A stretch of 18,171 nt of DNA from Bacillota bacterium (GCA_003242675.1 QGVE01000047.1:1-18171), one strand, 5' to 3'; positions 6,632 through 14,550 are shown, numbered from the stretch's first letter. Made by a program: numbers and translations. Notes: generated by a model not told the origin, from the letters alone.

Positions 6632-7663
6632 ATGGCGCTCGGGCCTGAGGGGCCGGGTGAGTTCGGCTTTCTGGAGGCGCTGATGAAGCGGGGCTTCGTC
6701 ACCATCCCCCGGATGCTCTTCGATTACACCCTGGACCTCGGTCTGGACTACGACCGCATCGGCAAGATCTTCACCGTCCTGGCGTGCGTGGGGGGGCCGG
6801 GGGAGAGCCCCTACACCACCTACACGGTGACCCGGCGCAGCACGCCCCGGGACTTCGATCAGGTCCGCACGCTGGTGCTGCAGCTGGAGGAGGACATGAT
6901 CACCCGCTGCGACCACGTGACGGACAACGAGATCACCTTCTCGTTCCGCCCGCTCTTCGCCCGGCTCTTCGCCGTCTGGGAGGAGTACTGGCACGAGCAC
7001 CAGAAGGAGGCGGCCAGCAAGGGGCCCCATCCGGCGGTGGCCCTGGCGGAGCGGCTGCTGGGGCGGTCGCTCTCCCCGCGCGACGTGCGGGAGATCCTGG
7101 AGTGGGTGGACGAGTACGGGTTTACCGTCGAGATGGTGGAGGCCGTCCTGCGGGAGGGGCTCCGGCAGGGGGTCACCCGCATGAGCTACCTGAGGGCCAT
7201 CGCGCGGGAGTGGTGGGAGGCCGGGCTGCAGACGCCGGAGCAGGCGGCCGCGTACGTGGCGGAGCATGAGCAGACCGTCGCCCGCCACCGCCGGGCGGTG
7301 CAGGCCCTGGGGATCAAGCGGCCGCTGACGGCGGCGGAGCAGGCGATGATCGAGCGCTGGTACGAGGAGTGGGGGTTCGACGACGACGTGATCCTGCAGG
7401 CCTGCGAGCAGGCCACCGGCGCGAAGAACCCGCTCCAGTACACGAACAAGGTGCTGGAGCGGTGGATGCAGGAGGGCATCCGCACCAGCGCCGACCTGGA
7501 CCGCATGCTGGAGCAGAAGCGGCGGGCCGCGGCCGCGGGGATGGAGTCCGCCCGCGGGGCGCGGTCGGGACGGAAAGGCTCCGGCCACTCCAACGTGATT
7601 TTGAAGCGCGAGAAGAAGGATGATAGTTACTATGAGGTCGTCTTTAAGCGATTTGACGATTGA
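6632..7663 (+). CDS. Primosomal replication protein of the DnaD/DnaB family
   Basis: This 343-residue protein has an N-terminal region (about 15-115) resembling the winged-helix part of DnaD-type proteins. Two tandem DnaD/DnaB_2-type helical domains follow at about 130-205 and 230-290; the second ends in the family pattern NPLQYTNKVLERWMQEG. Residues 290-343 are a basic tail with a C-terminal aromatic/acidic end. In low-GC Firmicutes, DnaB and DnaD remodel origin DNA and help load the replicative helicase. A winged helix plus two such domains resembles DnaB of B. subtilis as much as DnaD, so the exact orthology is left open. The ATG at 6632 was preferred over the GTG at 6557 because AGGGGGG lies about 8 bp upstream and the longer form would translate through a strong hairpin. 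The gene overlaps the helicase loader downstream, forming a replication-restart module. Confidence 0.82.
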   Translation: MALGPEGPGEFGFLEALMKRGFVTIPRMLFDYTLDLGLDYDRIGKIFTVLACVGGPGESPYTTYTVTRRSTPRDFDQVRTLVLQLEEDMITRCDHVTDNEITFSFRPLFARLFAVWEEYWHEHQKEAASKGPHPAVALAERLLGRSLSPRDVREILEWVDEYGFTVEMVEAVLREGLRQGVTRMSYLRAIAREWWEAGLQTPEQAAAYVAEHEQTVARHRRAVQALGIKRPLTAAEQAMIERWYEEWGFDDDVILQACEQATGAKNPLQYTNKVLERWMQEGIRTSADLDRMLEQKRRAAAAGMESARGARSGRKGSGHSNVILKREKKDDSYYEVVFKRFDD

Positions 7664-8645
7664 GCGGGCCAAGCGCCGGGAGGCCCGCATCCGCCAGCTG
7701 GAGCAGGAGCGCGCGGAGCGGGAGGCGGCGATCTTCCAGCGCATCCCCCGGCTGGCCGAGATCAAGGCGCTGCAGGCGGAGATCGGCCTGGACCTGGCCC
7801 GGCTCTGCCTGAAGCGCCCGACCCGCTTCAAGATGACCTTCGAGGAGCTTCGGGACTGGTCGCTCCGGCTCGCCCGGGAGCGGGAGGAGCTGCTGCGCCA
7901 GCACGGCATCGACCCCCGGGAGCTGGAGGTGCACTGGGACTGCCCGAAGTGCCAGGACACCGGCTGGATCCGCGATCCGGATCCCGGCGAGACCGCCGCA
8001 CCGCCGCGCAAGTGCAGCTGCCTGATCCAGGAGGAGATCGAGGACCTCTACCGCGTGGCCGGGCTCACCGGCCCGCTCCGGGAGCACACCTTCGACCGCT
8101 TTGACCTGACGGTCTACCCGCCGGAGTGCCGGAAGCACATGGCGGGGGTGCGGGACTACTGCCGCCGGTTCGCCGAGGAGGTGGCCGAGGGCCGGTGCCG
8201 CACCTCGCTGCTCCTGCAGGGGGCGGTCGGGCTCGGCAAGACGTTCCTGGCCTCGGCGATCGGCAACCACGTCATCGCCGCCCGCCGGCCGGTGCTCTAC
8301 TTCACGCTCGCCGAGTTCGTCGACCTCGTCCGCGCGGAGAAGCTGGACGGCGCGGAGGAGGCCCGGGCGTCGGCGCAGTGGCTGCTGGAGGCGGACCTGG
8401 TCATCCTCGACGACCTGGGCGCGGAGAAGGTCACGGATTTCGTCGCCCAGGAGCTGTTCAACCTCATCAACCTGCGGCTGAACCGGCAGCTCCCCATGGT
8501 CGTCTCGACCAACCTGCGGGCGGCGGAGCTGGAAGACACGTACGGGGAGCGCATCGCCTCCCGCCTGCTCTTCGGGTTCGAGGTGCTGACGCTGGAGGGG
8601 GAGGACGTCCGGCGGGTGCTGCGCCTGCGGGCGGAGAAGCGGTGA
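7632..8645 (+). CDS. DnaC/DnaI-type helicase loader ATPase
   Basis: This 337-residue AAA+ ATPase has a coiled, charged N-terminus (about 5-95) and a zinc-binding patch C104-x2-C107-x20-C128-x-C130. The ATPase core has Walker A GAVGLGKT (197-204) and Walker B LVILDDLG (256-263), followed by the sensor-type VVSTNL and the ERIASRL arginine region. In the family it loads the DnaB-type (DnaC in Bacillus) helicase ring onto DNA. The zinc patch is typical of DnaI and argues against an IstB transposase helper; no transposase is nearby. The start is uncertain. ATG 7620 has its AGAAGAAGG directly against it, while in-frame ATG 7632 has AAGGA 11 nt upstream and was chosen. Either way the gene overlaps the DnaD-like gene, by 32 or 44 bp. 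Confidence 0.88.
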   Translation: MRSSLSDLTIERAKRREARIRQLEQERAEREAAIFQRIPRLAEIKALQAEIGLDLARLCLKRPTRFKMTFEELRDWSLRLAREREELLRQHGIDPRELEVHWDCPKCQDTGWIRDPDPGETAAPPRKCSCLIQEEIEDLYRVAGLTGPLREHTFDRFDLTVYPPECRKHMAGVRDYCRRFAEEVAEGRCRTSLLLQGAVGLGKTFLASAIGNHVIAARRPVLYFTLAEFVDLVRAEKLDGAEEARASAQWLLEADLVILDDLGAEKVTDFVAQELFNLINLRLNRQLPMVVSTNLRAAELEDTYGERIASRLLFGFEVLTLEGEDVRRVLRLRAEKR

Positions 8646-8698
8646 ACGGAGGTGTACCGCGGCGCCCCGTCGAATACAGCGGTGGGGAGGGTGGCTCT

Positions 8699-10108
8699 TT
8701 GGCGGAGGAACAGTCCCGGACGCCGCTTTTTGCGGCCCTGAAGGCGTACGCTGCCCGGGTGCGGGCGCCGCTGCACGTCCCCGGGCACAAGATGGGCCGC
8801 GGCGCGCCGGCCGAGTGGCGGGAGTTCCTGGGGCCGAACGCGCTGGCGATCGACCTGACCGAGGCGCCGGGGCTCGACGACCTGCACGCGCCGGAAGGCG
8901 TCATCGCCGAGGCCCAGGAGCTGGCCGCCCGGGCGTTCGGCGCGTGGCGGAGCTACTTCCTGGTCGGCGGCACGACCGCCGGGCTGCACGCGCTGATCCT
9001 CGCCGCGTGCCGCCCGGGTGAGGCGATCGCGGTGCCCCGCAACGCCCACCGCTCCGTGCTGGGGGCCCTGATCCTGGCCGGCGCCCGGCCCCGGTGGGTG
9101 CGGGTCGCCTTCGACCCGGAGCTGGGCATCGCGACCGGCCCGGTGCTCCCGTCGCTCAAGGAGGCGCTCCCCGGGGCGGCGGCGGCGGTGCTCGTCCACC
9201 CCACCTACTACGGCATCACCGGGGACACGGCCGCCGCGATCGACCTGATCCACCGGGCCGGGCTGCCCGCCCTGGTCGACGAGGCGCACGGGGCGCACTT
9301 CCCCTTCCATCCGTCCCTGCCGCCCCCGGCCCTACAGCTCGGGGCCGACGGGGTCGTGCAGTCGCTGCACAAGACGGGGGGCAGCCTCACCCAGTCCTCC
9401 CTGTGCCACCTGGGCCACGGCAGCCGCATCGCCCCCGAGCGGCTGCAGGAGATGCTGCGGCTGGTGCAGACGACCAGCCCGTCGTACCTGCTCATGGCCT
9501 CCCTGGACCTCGCCCGCCGCGAGCTGGCCCTGGCGGGCCGCGCGGCCTGGGACCGGACCCTGGAGCTGGCCTGGGAGGCGCGCCGGCGCATCGACGCCAT
9601 CCCCGGCCTGCGCGTGCGCCCCACCGACGACCCGACCAAGCTGCTCATCGACGTGCGGGGCCGGGGGACGTCGGGCTTCCGGGCGGCGGAGTGGCTGTGG
9701 GAGGAGGCCGGCGTGGCCGTGGAGGCCGCGGGGCTGACGTACCTGCTGGCCGTGCTCTCCCCCGGGGATTCCCGGGAGGAGATCGACTGCCTGGTGGCCG
9801 GGCTGGAGCGGCTGCCTGCGGAGGGGAGCGTCCCCGCCCTGCCGCCGGAGCCGCCGTGGCCCGAAGTGGTTCTCCCGCCGCGGGAAGCCTACTTGGCGCG
9901 CAAGGAGCGAGTGCCGCTGCACCAGGCCGAGGGGCGCGTCGCGGCCGAGCTGGTGGCGCCGTATCCGCCGGGCATCCCGGTGGTGGCCCCGGGCGAGCGG
10001 CTGACGCGCGAGGTGCTGGACTACCTCCGGCACGCCGTGCGCGCCGGCTGGCACCTCCAGGGGCCGGCAGATCCGGCCTTGCGCACCATCCAGGTCGTGG
10101 AGGAGTGA
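8699..10108 (+). CDS. PLP-dependent Orn/Lys/Arg decarboxylase family protein (YaaO-like)
   Basis: This 469-residue protein is close to YaaO (about 480). The N-terminal LHVPGHKMGRG and the DxTEAPGLDDLHAPEG segment are family signatures. A fold-type I PLP core (about 35-370) includes VDEAHGAH and the Schiff-base Lys225 in SLHKTGGSLTQ. A C-terminal decarboxylase domain (about 390-469) contains YPPGIPVVAPGE. The family decarboxylates arginine, lysine or ornithine to polyamines, but substrate cannot be read from sequence; in the Bacillus synteny this gene also precedes tmk. The TTG start at 8699 was chosen because GGGGAGGG lies 8 bp upstream and the product then begins like YaaO; the in-frame GTG at 8642 overlaps the previous stop and would add a non-conserved extension. 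Confidence 0.85.
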   Translation: MAEEQSRTPLFAALKAYAARVRAPLHVPGHKMGRGAPAEWREFLGPNALAIDLTEAPGLDDLHAPEGVIAEAQELAARAFGAWRSYFLVGGTTAGLHALILAACRPGEAIAVPRNAHRSVLGALILAGARPRWVRVAFDPELGIATGPVLPSLKEALPGAAAAVLVHPTYYGITGDTAAAIDLIHRAGLPALVDEAHGAHFPFHPSLPPPALQLGADGVVQSLHKTGGSLTQSSLCHLGHGSRIAPERLQEMLRLVQTTSPSYLLMASLDLARRELALAGRAAWDRTLELAWEARRRIDAIPGLRVRPTDDPTKLLIDVRGRGTSGFRAAEWLWEEAGVAVEAAGLTYLLAVLSPGDSREEIDCLVAGLERLPAEGSVPALPPEPPWPEVVLPPREAYLARKERVPLHQAEGRVAAELVAPYPPGIPVVAPGERLTREVLDYLRHAVRAGWHLQGPADPALRTIQVVEE

Positions 10109-10113
10109 GCGGG

Positions 10114-10752
10114 GTGTCGGTGTTCATCAGCTTCGAGGGGGTCGACGGCTCCGGCAAGTCGACCCAGATCCAGCTCCTGCTGCAGTACCTCGACGAGCGG
10201 GGCGTCCCCTACGTCTTCACCCGGGAGCCGGGCGGCACGCCCATCGCCGAGCAGATCCGCCGGATCCTCCTCGACCCCGCCAACCGGGAGATGTCGGTGA
10301 TCACCGAGGCGCTCCTGTTCGCGGCGGGACGCGCCGACCACGTGAGCCGGATCATCCGGCCGGCCCTGGAGGCGGGCAAGGTGGTCATCTGCGACCGGTT
10401 CGTCGATTCCTCCCTGGTGTACCAGGGCGCGGCCGGGGGGCTGCCGATCGAGTTCCTGGTGAGCATCAACCAGATGGCCACGGGCGCCCTGCGCCCGCAC
10501 CGCACGATCTTGCTCGACGTGGACCCCGAGGTGGGCCTGGCCCGGCTGGGCGGGGCCGACCGCATCGAGGGCAAGTCGCTGGAGTACCACCGGCTGGTCC
10601 GGGAGGCCTACCTGGAGCTGGCCCGGTCGGAGCCCCGGCGCGTGAAGGTGGTCGACGCATCCAGGAGCGTCGAGGAGGTCCAGAAGGACATCCGGAGGCT
10701 GGTGGAAGAGGTGCTGCCCCGCCGCTTCCGTGCGGCCGGGACCACAGTGTGA
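10114..10752 (+). CDS. tmk: Thymidylate kinase
   Basis: This 212-residue protein has the P-loop EGVDGSGKST (Glu8-Thr17), the dTMP-binding TREPGGT, the CDRFVDSSLVYQG segment and the C-terminal LID-type region GADRIEGKSLEYHRLV. It phosphorylates dTMP to dTDP in the cytoplasm, the committed step for dTTP synthesis. The GTG at 10114 was chosen: GGAGGA overlaps the yaaO-like stop 9 bp upstream, and the protein then starts MSVFISFEG, typical of the family. In-frame GTG codons at 10105 and 10120 are alternatives. It lies in a tight replication cluster with holB. Confidence 0.95.
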   Translation: MSVFISFEGVDGSGKSTQIQLLLQYLDERGVPYVFTREPGGTPIAEQIRRILLDPANREMSVITEALLFAAGRADHVSRIIRPALEAGKVVICDRFVDSSLVYQGAAGGLPIEFLVSINQMATGALRPHRTILLDVDPEVGLARLGGADRIEGKSLEYHRLVREAYLELARSEPRRVKVVDASRSVEEVQKDIRRLVEEVLPRRFRAAGTTV

Positions 10753-10772
10753 GCAAAGGGGGGCGGACCCGC

Positions 10773-11102
10773 GTGAAACTGATCATCGCGATCGTGCAGG
10801 ACAAGGACACCCACCGCCTGCTGTCGGCGCTGACGCAGGAGGGCTTCCGCGCGACGAAGCTCAGCTCGACGGGCGGCTTCCTGCGGGAGGGCAACACCAC
10901 CCTCCTGATGGGCGTGGACGACGACAAGGTGGAGGACATCCTGCGCATCATCAAGAGCACCTGCCGGGCACGGGAGCAGCTGGTGACGCCGCTGTCGCCC
11001 ATGGGCGGTCCGGCGGATTCCTACATTCCCTATCCGGTGGAGATCACGGTCGGCGGCGCCATCATCTTCGTGCTCAACGTCGAGCGCTTCGAGCAGTACT
11101 AG
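10773..11102 (+). CDS. darA: PII-like cyclic-di-AMP receptor protein DarA (YaaQ/PstA)
   Basis: This is a 109-residue protein, exactly the family length. It begins MKLIIAIVQDKD and has the ferredoxin-like PII fold pattern, with TKLSSTGGFLREGNTTLLMG, the long loop containing CRAREQL, and the C-terminal VGGAIIFVLNVERFEQY. DarA trimers bind c-di-AMP and are thought to signal to unknown partners. GTG 10773 is preceded by AAAGGGGGG about 9 bp upstream; GTG 10749 overlaps the tmk end and lacks support. In B. subtilis yaaR lies between this gene and holB; here holB follows at once. Confidence 0.93.
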   Translation: MKLIIAIVQDKDTHRLLSALTQEGFRATKLSSTGGFLREGNTTLLMGVDDDKVEDILRIIKSTCRAREQLVTPLSPMGGPADSYIPYPVEITVGGAIIFVLNVERFEQY

Positions 11103-11114
11103 GAGGCCGCGGGC

Positions 11115-12113
11115 GTGACCTGGTCTGCGATTCGGGGCCAGCGCATGGCCGTGGACCTGCTGCGCCGGGCGGTGGCCGGCGGCCGGGTGGCCCACGCCTA
11201 CCTGTTCGCGGGACCTGCCGGGGTGGGCAAGCGGCTGGCCGCGGTGCAGCTCGCCCGCAGCCTGAACTGCCTCGACCCCCGGGCGGGCGAACCCTGCGGA
11301 TCCTGCCGTTCGTGCCGGAAGCTGGCCGCAGACCCGCCGGTCCATCCGGACGTGATGCTGGTCGAGCCGGACGGGCGGATGATCCGGACCGAGCAGATGC
11401 GCCAGGTGCAGAACGAGGTGTACGCGCGCCCGACCGAGGGGCGGTTCAAGGTCGTCATCCTCGACGGCGTCGAGCGCATGACCCCCGAGTCCGGCAACCG
11501 GCTGCTGAAGGTCCTGGAGGAGCCGCCGGCCTACGCCTGCTTCGTGCTCCTGACGACGAATGTGGCCGGCGTGCTGCCGACCATCGTGTCGCGGTGCCAG
11601 ATCGTCCACTTCTCGCCCCTCCCGCCGGAGGAGGTGGCGGCCGTCCTGCAGGAGAAGGCGGGGATCGGCCCGGAGGAGGCCCGCCTGTACGCCTCGCTGT
11701 CGGGCGGGTCGGTGGGCGCGGCCCTGGCGATGGCCAGGAGCCCGGAGGTCGCCCGGCGCCGTGACGAGGCGCTCGGCCTGCTGCTCCGCCTGGGCGAGAT
11801 GGACGATGCCGACCTGCTGGAGCAGGCGGGGGAGTGGGAGAAGGAGAAGGAGCACCTGGAGGAGCGGCTCGACATGGCGGCCCTCTGGCTGCGGGACGCC
11901 CTCCTGGTCGCCCGGGGGGCCCCCGAGCGGCTGGTCGTCAACGCGGACCGGATGGCGGACGTCCGGGCGCTCGCGGACCGCTGCGGCCCTTCCGGGCTGA
12001 TGGCGATGCTGGAGAGCCTGGCGGGCGCGCGCGACGCGCTCTTGCGGAACGCCAACGCGCGCCTGGTCTTGGACGTGCTGCTGCTGGATCTGGCGAGCGC
12101 AGTCCGCTCCTGA
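11115..12113 (+). CDS. holB: DNA polymerase III delta-prime subunit
   Basis: This 332-residue clamp-loader protein has a P-loop-like GPAGVGKR (33-40), a zinc motif with Cys52, Cys61, Cys64 and Cys67, then VVILDGVERMTPESGNRLLKVLEEPP and the clamp-loader SRC motif in IVSRCQ. In the family delta-prime is a structural clamp-loader subunit that helps open the beta sliding clamp. The P-loop ends in Arg where ATPases have Thr/Ser, which fits a non-hydrolysing subunit. The GTG start has AGGAGG overlapping the darA stop, so translation is probably coupled. Placement after tmk and darA matches the Firmicute order. Confidence 0.93.
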   Translation: MTWSAIRGQRMAVDLLRRAVAGGRVAHAYLFAGPAGVGKRLAAVQLARSLNCLDPRAGEPCGSCRSCRKLAADPPVHPDVMLVEPDGRMIRTEQMRQVQNEVYARPTEGRFKVVILDGVERMTPESGNRLLKVLEEPPAYACFVLLTTNVAGVLPTIVSRCQIVHFSPLPPEEVAAVLQEKAGIGPEEARLYASLSGGSVGAALAMARSPEVARRRDEALGLLLRLGEMDDADLLEQAGEWEKEKEHLEERLDMAALWLRDALLVARGAPERLVVNADRMADVRALADRCGPSGLMAMLESLAGARDALLRNANARLVLDVLLLDLASAVRS

Positions 12114-12173
12114 CGCGGACGTAGCCATCCTATTTTTTGTGGACGCTGCCGCGCGCAGCGAGGAGGTGACGGG

Positions 12174-13331
12174 GTGGTCTGTGTCGTAGGCGTGCGGTTC
12201 AAGCTGGCCGGGAAGGTCTACTACTTTGATCCCGGCGATCTGCCCGTCGCCCAGGGAGATTGGGTCATCGTCGAGACGGTGAGGGGCATCGAGTACGGCG
12301 AGGTCGTCATCGGGCCCAAGATGGTCCCGGAGGACGAGGTCGTACAGCCCCTGAAAAAGGTGATTCGCATCGGGACCGACCGGGACGCGCAGATCGCGGA
12401 GGCGAACAAGCGCAAGGAGAAGGACGCCTTCGCGATTGCCCTGCAGAAGATCGAGGCCCACAACCTCGACATGTTCCTGGTCGACGTTGAGTATACATTC
12501 GATGGTTCGAAGATCATCTTTTACTTTACCGCGGAAGGCCGGGTCGACTTCCGCGAGCTGGTGCGCGACCTCGCCTCGGTCTTCCGCACCCGCATCGAGA
12601 TGCGGCAGATCGGGGTGCGGGACGAGGCCAAGCTGCTGGGGGGCATCGGCCCCTGCGGGCGCGTGCTGTGCTGCACCAGCTTCCTCGGCGAGTTTGCGCC
12701 GGTGTCGATCCGGATGGCCAAGGACCAGAACCTCGCGCTCAACCCCGCGAAGATCTCCGGGCTCTGCGGGCGGCTGATGTGCTGCCTGCGCTTCGAGCAG
12801 GAGACCTACGAGGCGGCCAAGAAGGATCCGACCCTGGCTCCCGGCTACGTCCCGCCGCCGGAGCCCGCGCCTGTGTTTGAGCTTCAGCCTGAGCCCGAGC
12901 CGGAGCCGGAGGAGATGCCCGAGATCAAGTGGCGGATGGAGCCTGCGGACCCCGCCCCGGCGCAGGCGGAGGTGGGCGCGCCCGACGAGGAGGACGCGGC
13001 CAGGATCGCCGGGGCCGAAGACGAAGAGCAGCCCGCCGCCGAGATCCGGAGCGGCCGCAAGAGCCGGAGGCGGTCCCGGCGGAAGCGGAAGCGGAAGGAG
13101 ACTCCCGCTGCCGCGGACGCGCAGGCCCGCGGCGAGCGCGGTCACGCCGCAGCGGCGCGCGCCGAGGGTGACCCGGCCGAGCGCAGCCAGGCCAGGGGCG
13201 GACAGGGGGCGCCCGGGCAGCAGCAGAGGCGCAGCGCCCGCAGGCGCCGGCGGAGACGGCGGCCCGCCGCGGCGGCGGGCGGCGCCCATCCGGTGAGCGG
13301 CGGGCCGGCGGCCCGCGAGGCTGGTGGATGA
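12174..13331 (+). CDS. ricT: RicT (YaaT), PSP1-domain regulator of RNA maturation and sporulation, with a long basic C-terminal tail
   Basis: This is a 385-residue protein. The conserved core (1-about 215) has a PSP1 domain and the cysteine signature C161-GRVL-C166-C167 and C198-GRLM-C203-C204. RicT works with RicA and RicF in the Y-complex, which binds Fe-S clusters through such cysteines and promotes RNase Y-dependent mRNA maturation, sporulation and competence; neither partner is in this window. The core is followed by about 160 extra residues: a Pro/Glu-rich stretch (about 225-285), then arginine/lysine-rich blocks at 296-309 and 352-364 within low-complexity sequence. B. subtilis RicT is about 275 residues. 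The GTG start has GAGGAGGTGA 7 bp upstream. The stop overlaps the rsmI start. Confidence 0.93.
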   Translation: MVCVVGVRFKLAGKVYYFDPGDLPVAQGDWVIVETVRGIEYGEVVIGPKMVPEDEVVQPLKKVIRIGTDRDAQIAEANKRKEKDAFAIALQKIEAHNLDMFLVDVEYTFDGSKIIFYFTAEGRVDFRELVRDLASVFRTRIEMRQIGVRDEAKLLGGIGPCGRVLCCTSFLGEFAPVSIRMAKDQNLALNPAKISGLCGRLMCCLRFEQETYEAAKKDPTLAPGYVPPPEPAPVFELQPEPEPEPEEMPEIKWRMEPADPAPAQAEVGAPDEEDAARIAGAEDEEQPAAEIRSGRKSRRRSRRKRKRKETPAAADAQARGERGHAAAARAEGDPAERSQARGGQGAPGQQQRRSARRRRRRRRPAAAAGGAHPVSGGPAAREAGG

Positions 13332-14181
13332 CGTGCCGGGCACCCTGTACGTGGTCGGGACGCCCATCGGCAACCTGGAGGACATCACCTATCGCGCCCT
13401 GCGCGTCCTCCGGTCGGTTTCGGTGATTGCGTGCGAGGACACGCGTGAGACGCGCAAGCTGCTGCAGCACTTCCAGATCGACACGCCGACCACCAGCTAC
13501 CACGAGCACAACAAGCGCAGGGCGGGCCCGGCCCTGATCCGGCGGCTGCTGGACGGGGAGGACGTGGCCCTCGTGTCCGACGCCGGCATGCCGGCGATCT
13601 CGGATCCGGGGGAGGAGCTGGTGCGCGCGGCCCTGGAGGCCGGGGTGCCGGTGGTGCCCGTGCCCGGCCCCACGGCGTTTGTCACGGCCCTGGTGGCATC
13701 GGGCCTGCCGACCGGCCGCTTCGCCTTTGAGGGCTTCCTGCCCCACAAGGGCCGGGAGCGCCGGCGGGCCCTGGAGCGGCTGAAGGGCGAGGAGCGCACG
13801 CTGGTCCTCTACGAGGCGCCGCACCGGCTGCTGGAGACGCTCCGGGACCTGCTCGCGACCCTGGGCGACCGGCGGATCACGGCTGCCCGGGAGCTCACCA
13901 AGATCCACGAGGAGTACGTGCGGGGGACCATCTCGGAGCTCATCGACCACTTCACCCGAACCGCCCCGCGGGGCGAGTTCGTCCTCGTGGTGCAGGGGGC
14001 TGCGGCCGAACCGGCGCCTGCCGCGGCGGGCGCGGCGGATCCGCAGGTCCTCGCCGGAGAGGTCTCGGCCCTGGTGGCCCAGGGGATGGACCGCAAGGCG
14101 GCGATGAAGGAAGTGGCCGGGCGGTTCGGCGTCTCCCGCAAGGCGGTTTACGAGGCGCTGCTCCAGGCGAAAGGCAAATAA
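13324..14181 (+). CDS. rsmI: 16S rRNA (cytidine-1402 2'-O)-methyltransferase
   Basis: This 285-residue protein of the tetrapyrrole methylase fold has the family motifs VVGTPIGNLEDIT (10-22), ACEDTRET, SDAGMPAISDPG and VPVPGPTAFVTAL. A C-terminal helix-turn-helix-like domain (about 240-285) is typical of RsmI. It uses S-adenosylmethionine to 2'-O-methylate C1402 in the decoding centre of 16S rRNA. GTG 13324 overlaps the ricT stop by 8 bp; GTG 13333 is an alternative, and the ribosome site does not decide between them. The gene follows ricT directly, without the yabA, yabB and yazA genes that separate the orthologues in B. subtilis. Confidence 0.95.
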   Translation: MDDVPGTLYVVGTPIGNLEDITYRALRVLRSVSVIACEDTRETRKLLQHFQIDTPTTSYHEHNKRRAGPALIRRLLDGEDVALVSDAGMPAISDPGEELVRAALEAGVPVVPVPGPTAFVTALVASGLPTGRFAFEGFLPHKGRERRRALERLKGEERTLVLYEAPHRLLETLRDLLATLGDRRITAARELTKIHEEYVRGTISELIDHFTRTAPRGEFVLVVQGAAAEPAPAAAGAADPQVLAGEVSALVAQGMDRKAAMKEVAGRFGVSRKAVYEALLQAKGK

Positions 14182-14183
14182 AG

Positions 14184-14209
14184 AAGCACTCCGCCGCTGC
14201 GGAGTGCTT
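14184..14209. terminator. Shared bidirectional terminator between convergent rsmI and abrB
   Basis: A perfect 11-bp stem (14184-14194 with 14199-14209) with loop CGCT begins 2 bp after rsmI. Read on the minus strand it is followed by CTTTATTTGCC, a good U-rich tail for abrB. Read on the plus strand the tail is GCTCGC, so it is a weaker terminator for rsmI. Confidence 0.8.
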
Positions 14210-14241
14210 GCTCGCAGGTGAATCGTTTGCAGGTATATCGT

Positions 14242-14502
14242 TTACCCGACCTGATGGGCCCGCTCCGCCATGGAAGCAAGGCAGGACTGGCAAACGTTCT
14301 TGCCCTTGAAGTTTTCCACATTGGCCGCGTTGCCGCAGAAGACGCACGCCGGCTCATACTTGCGCAGGATGATCTTATCCCCGTCCACGTAGATCTCGAG
14401 GGAGTCCTTCTCCTCGATATTCAGTGTCCGACGGAGTTCGATCGGAATCACGACCCGGCCGAGCTCGTCCACCTTCCGGACGATTCCCGTGGACTTCATC
14501 AT
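14242..14502 (-). CDS. abrB: AbrB-family transition-state regulator with C-terminal zinc ribbon
   Basis: This 86-residue protein has an N-terminal SpoVT-AbrB swapped-hairpin DNA-binding domain (about 3-50) that is nearly the canonical sequence: KSTGIVRKVDELGRVVIPIE, then EKDSLEIYVDGDKIIL. The C-terminus is a Cys4 motif, C53-x2-C56-x14-C71-x2-C74, in place of the multimerisation region of Bacillus AbrB; clostridial AbrB proteins have a similar form. It is expected to repress stationary-phase and sporulation genes during growth. On the minus strand AAGGAGGG lies about 10 nt before the ATG; a second ATG follows immediately and could also be used. Two candidate promoters lie upstream. It is the only minus-strand gene in the window. 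Confidence 0.94.
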   Translation of the reverse strand: MMKSTGIVRKVDELGRVVIPIELRRTLNIEEKDSLEIYVDGDKIILRKYEPACVFCGNAANVENFKGKNVCQSCLASMAERAHQVG

Positions 14503-14550
14503 ATGGCGCTTTCCCTCCTTGCGTCCAGGGGCTGCGAAGGCTCATCACCG

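Noticed and set aside
4046..8011. A 1,321-codon open frame on the minus strand
   Set aside because: It lies opposite the oxidoreductase and primosome genes. Its translation is Arg/His/Pro-rich low-complexity sequence with no family motifs, as expected for antisense frames in GC-rich DNA where stops are rare.
7632..8645. IstB-type transposase helper
   Set aside because: The ATPase core resembles IstB, but the cysteine patch is DnaI-like, a DnaD-family gene overlaps it, and no transposase or terminal repeats are present.
12102..12139. Possible terminator between holB and ricT
   Set aside because: A 6-bp stem (12102-12107 with 12115-12120) overlaps the holB stop, but the T6 run begins 12 nt after the stem, too far for a normal terminator. 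The T run is unusual for this DNA but unexplained.
10608..13388. A 926-codon minus-strand open frame, and a similar one at 1024-2649
   Set aside because: Both are antisense shadows of well-recognised genes (tmk to ricT; sleB to ypeB), have no credible ribosome sites and show no domain similarity.
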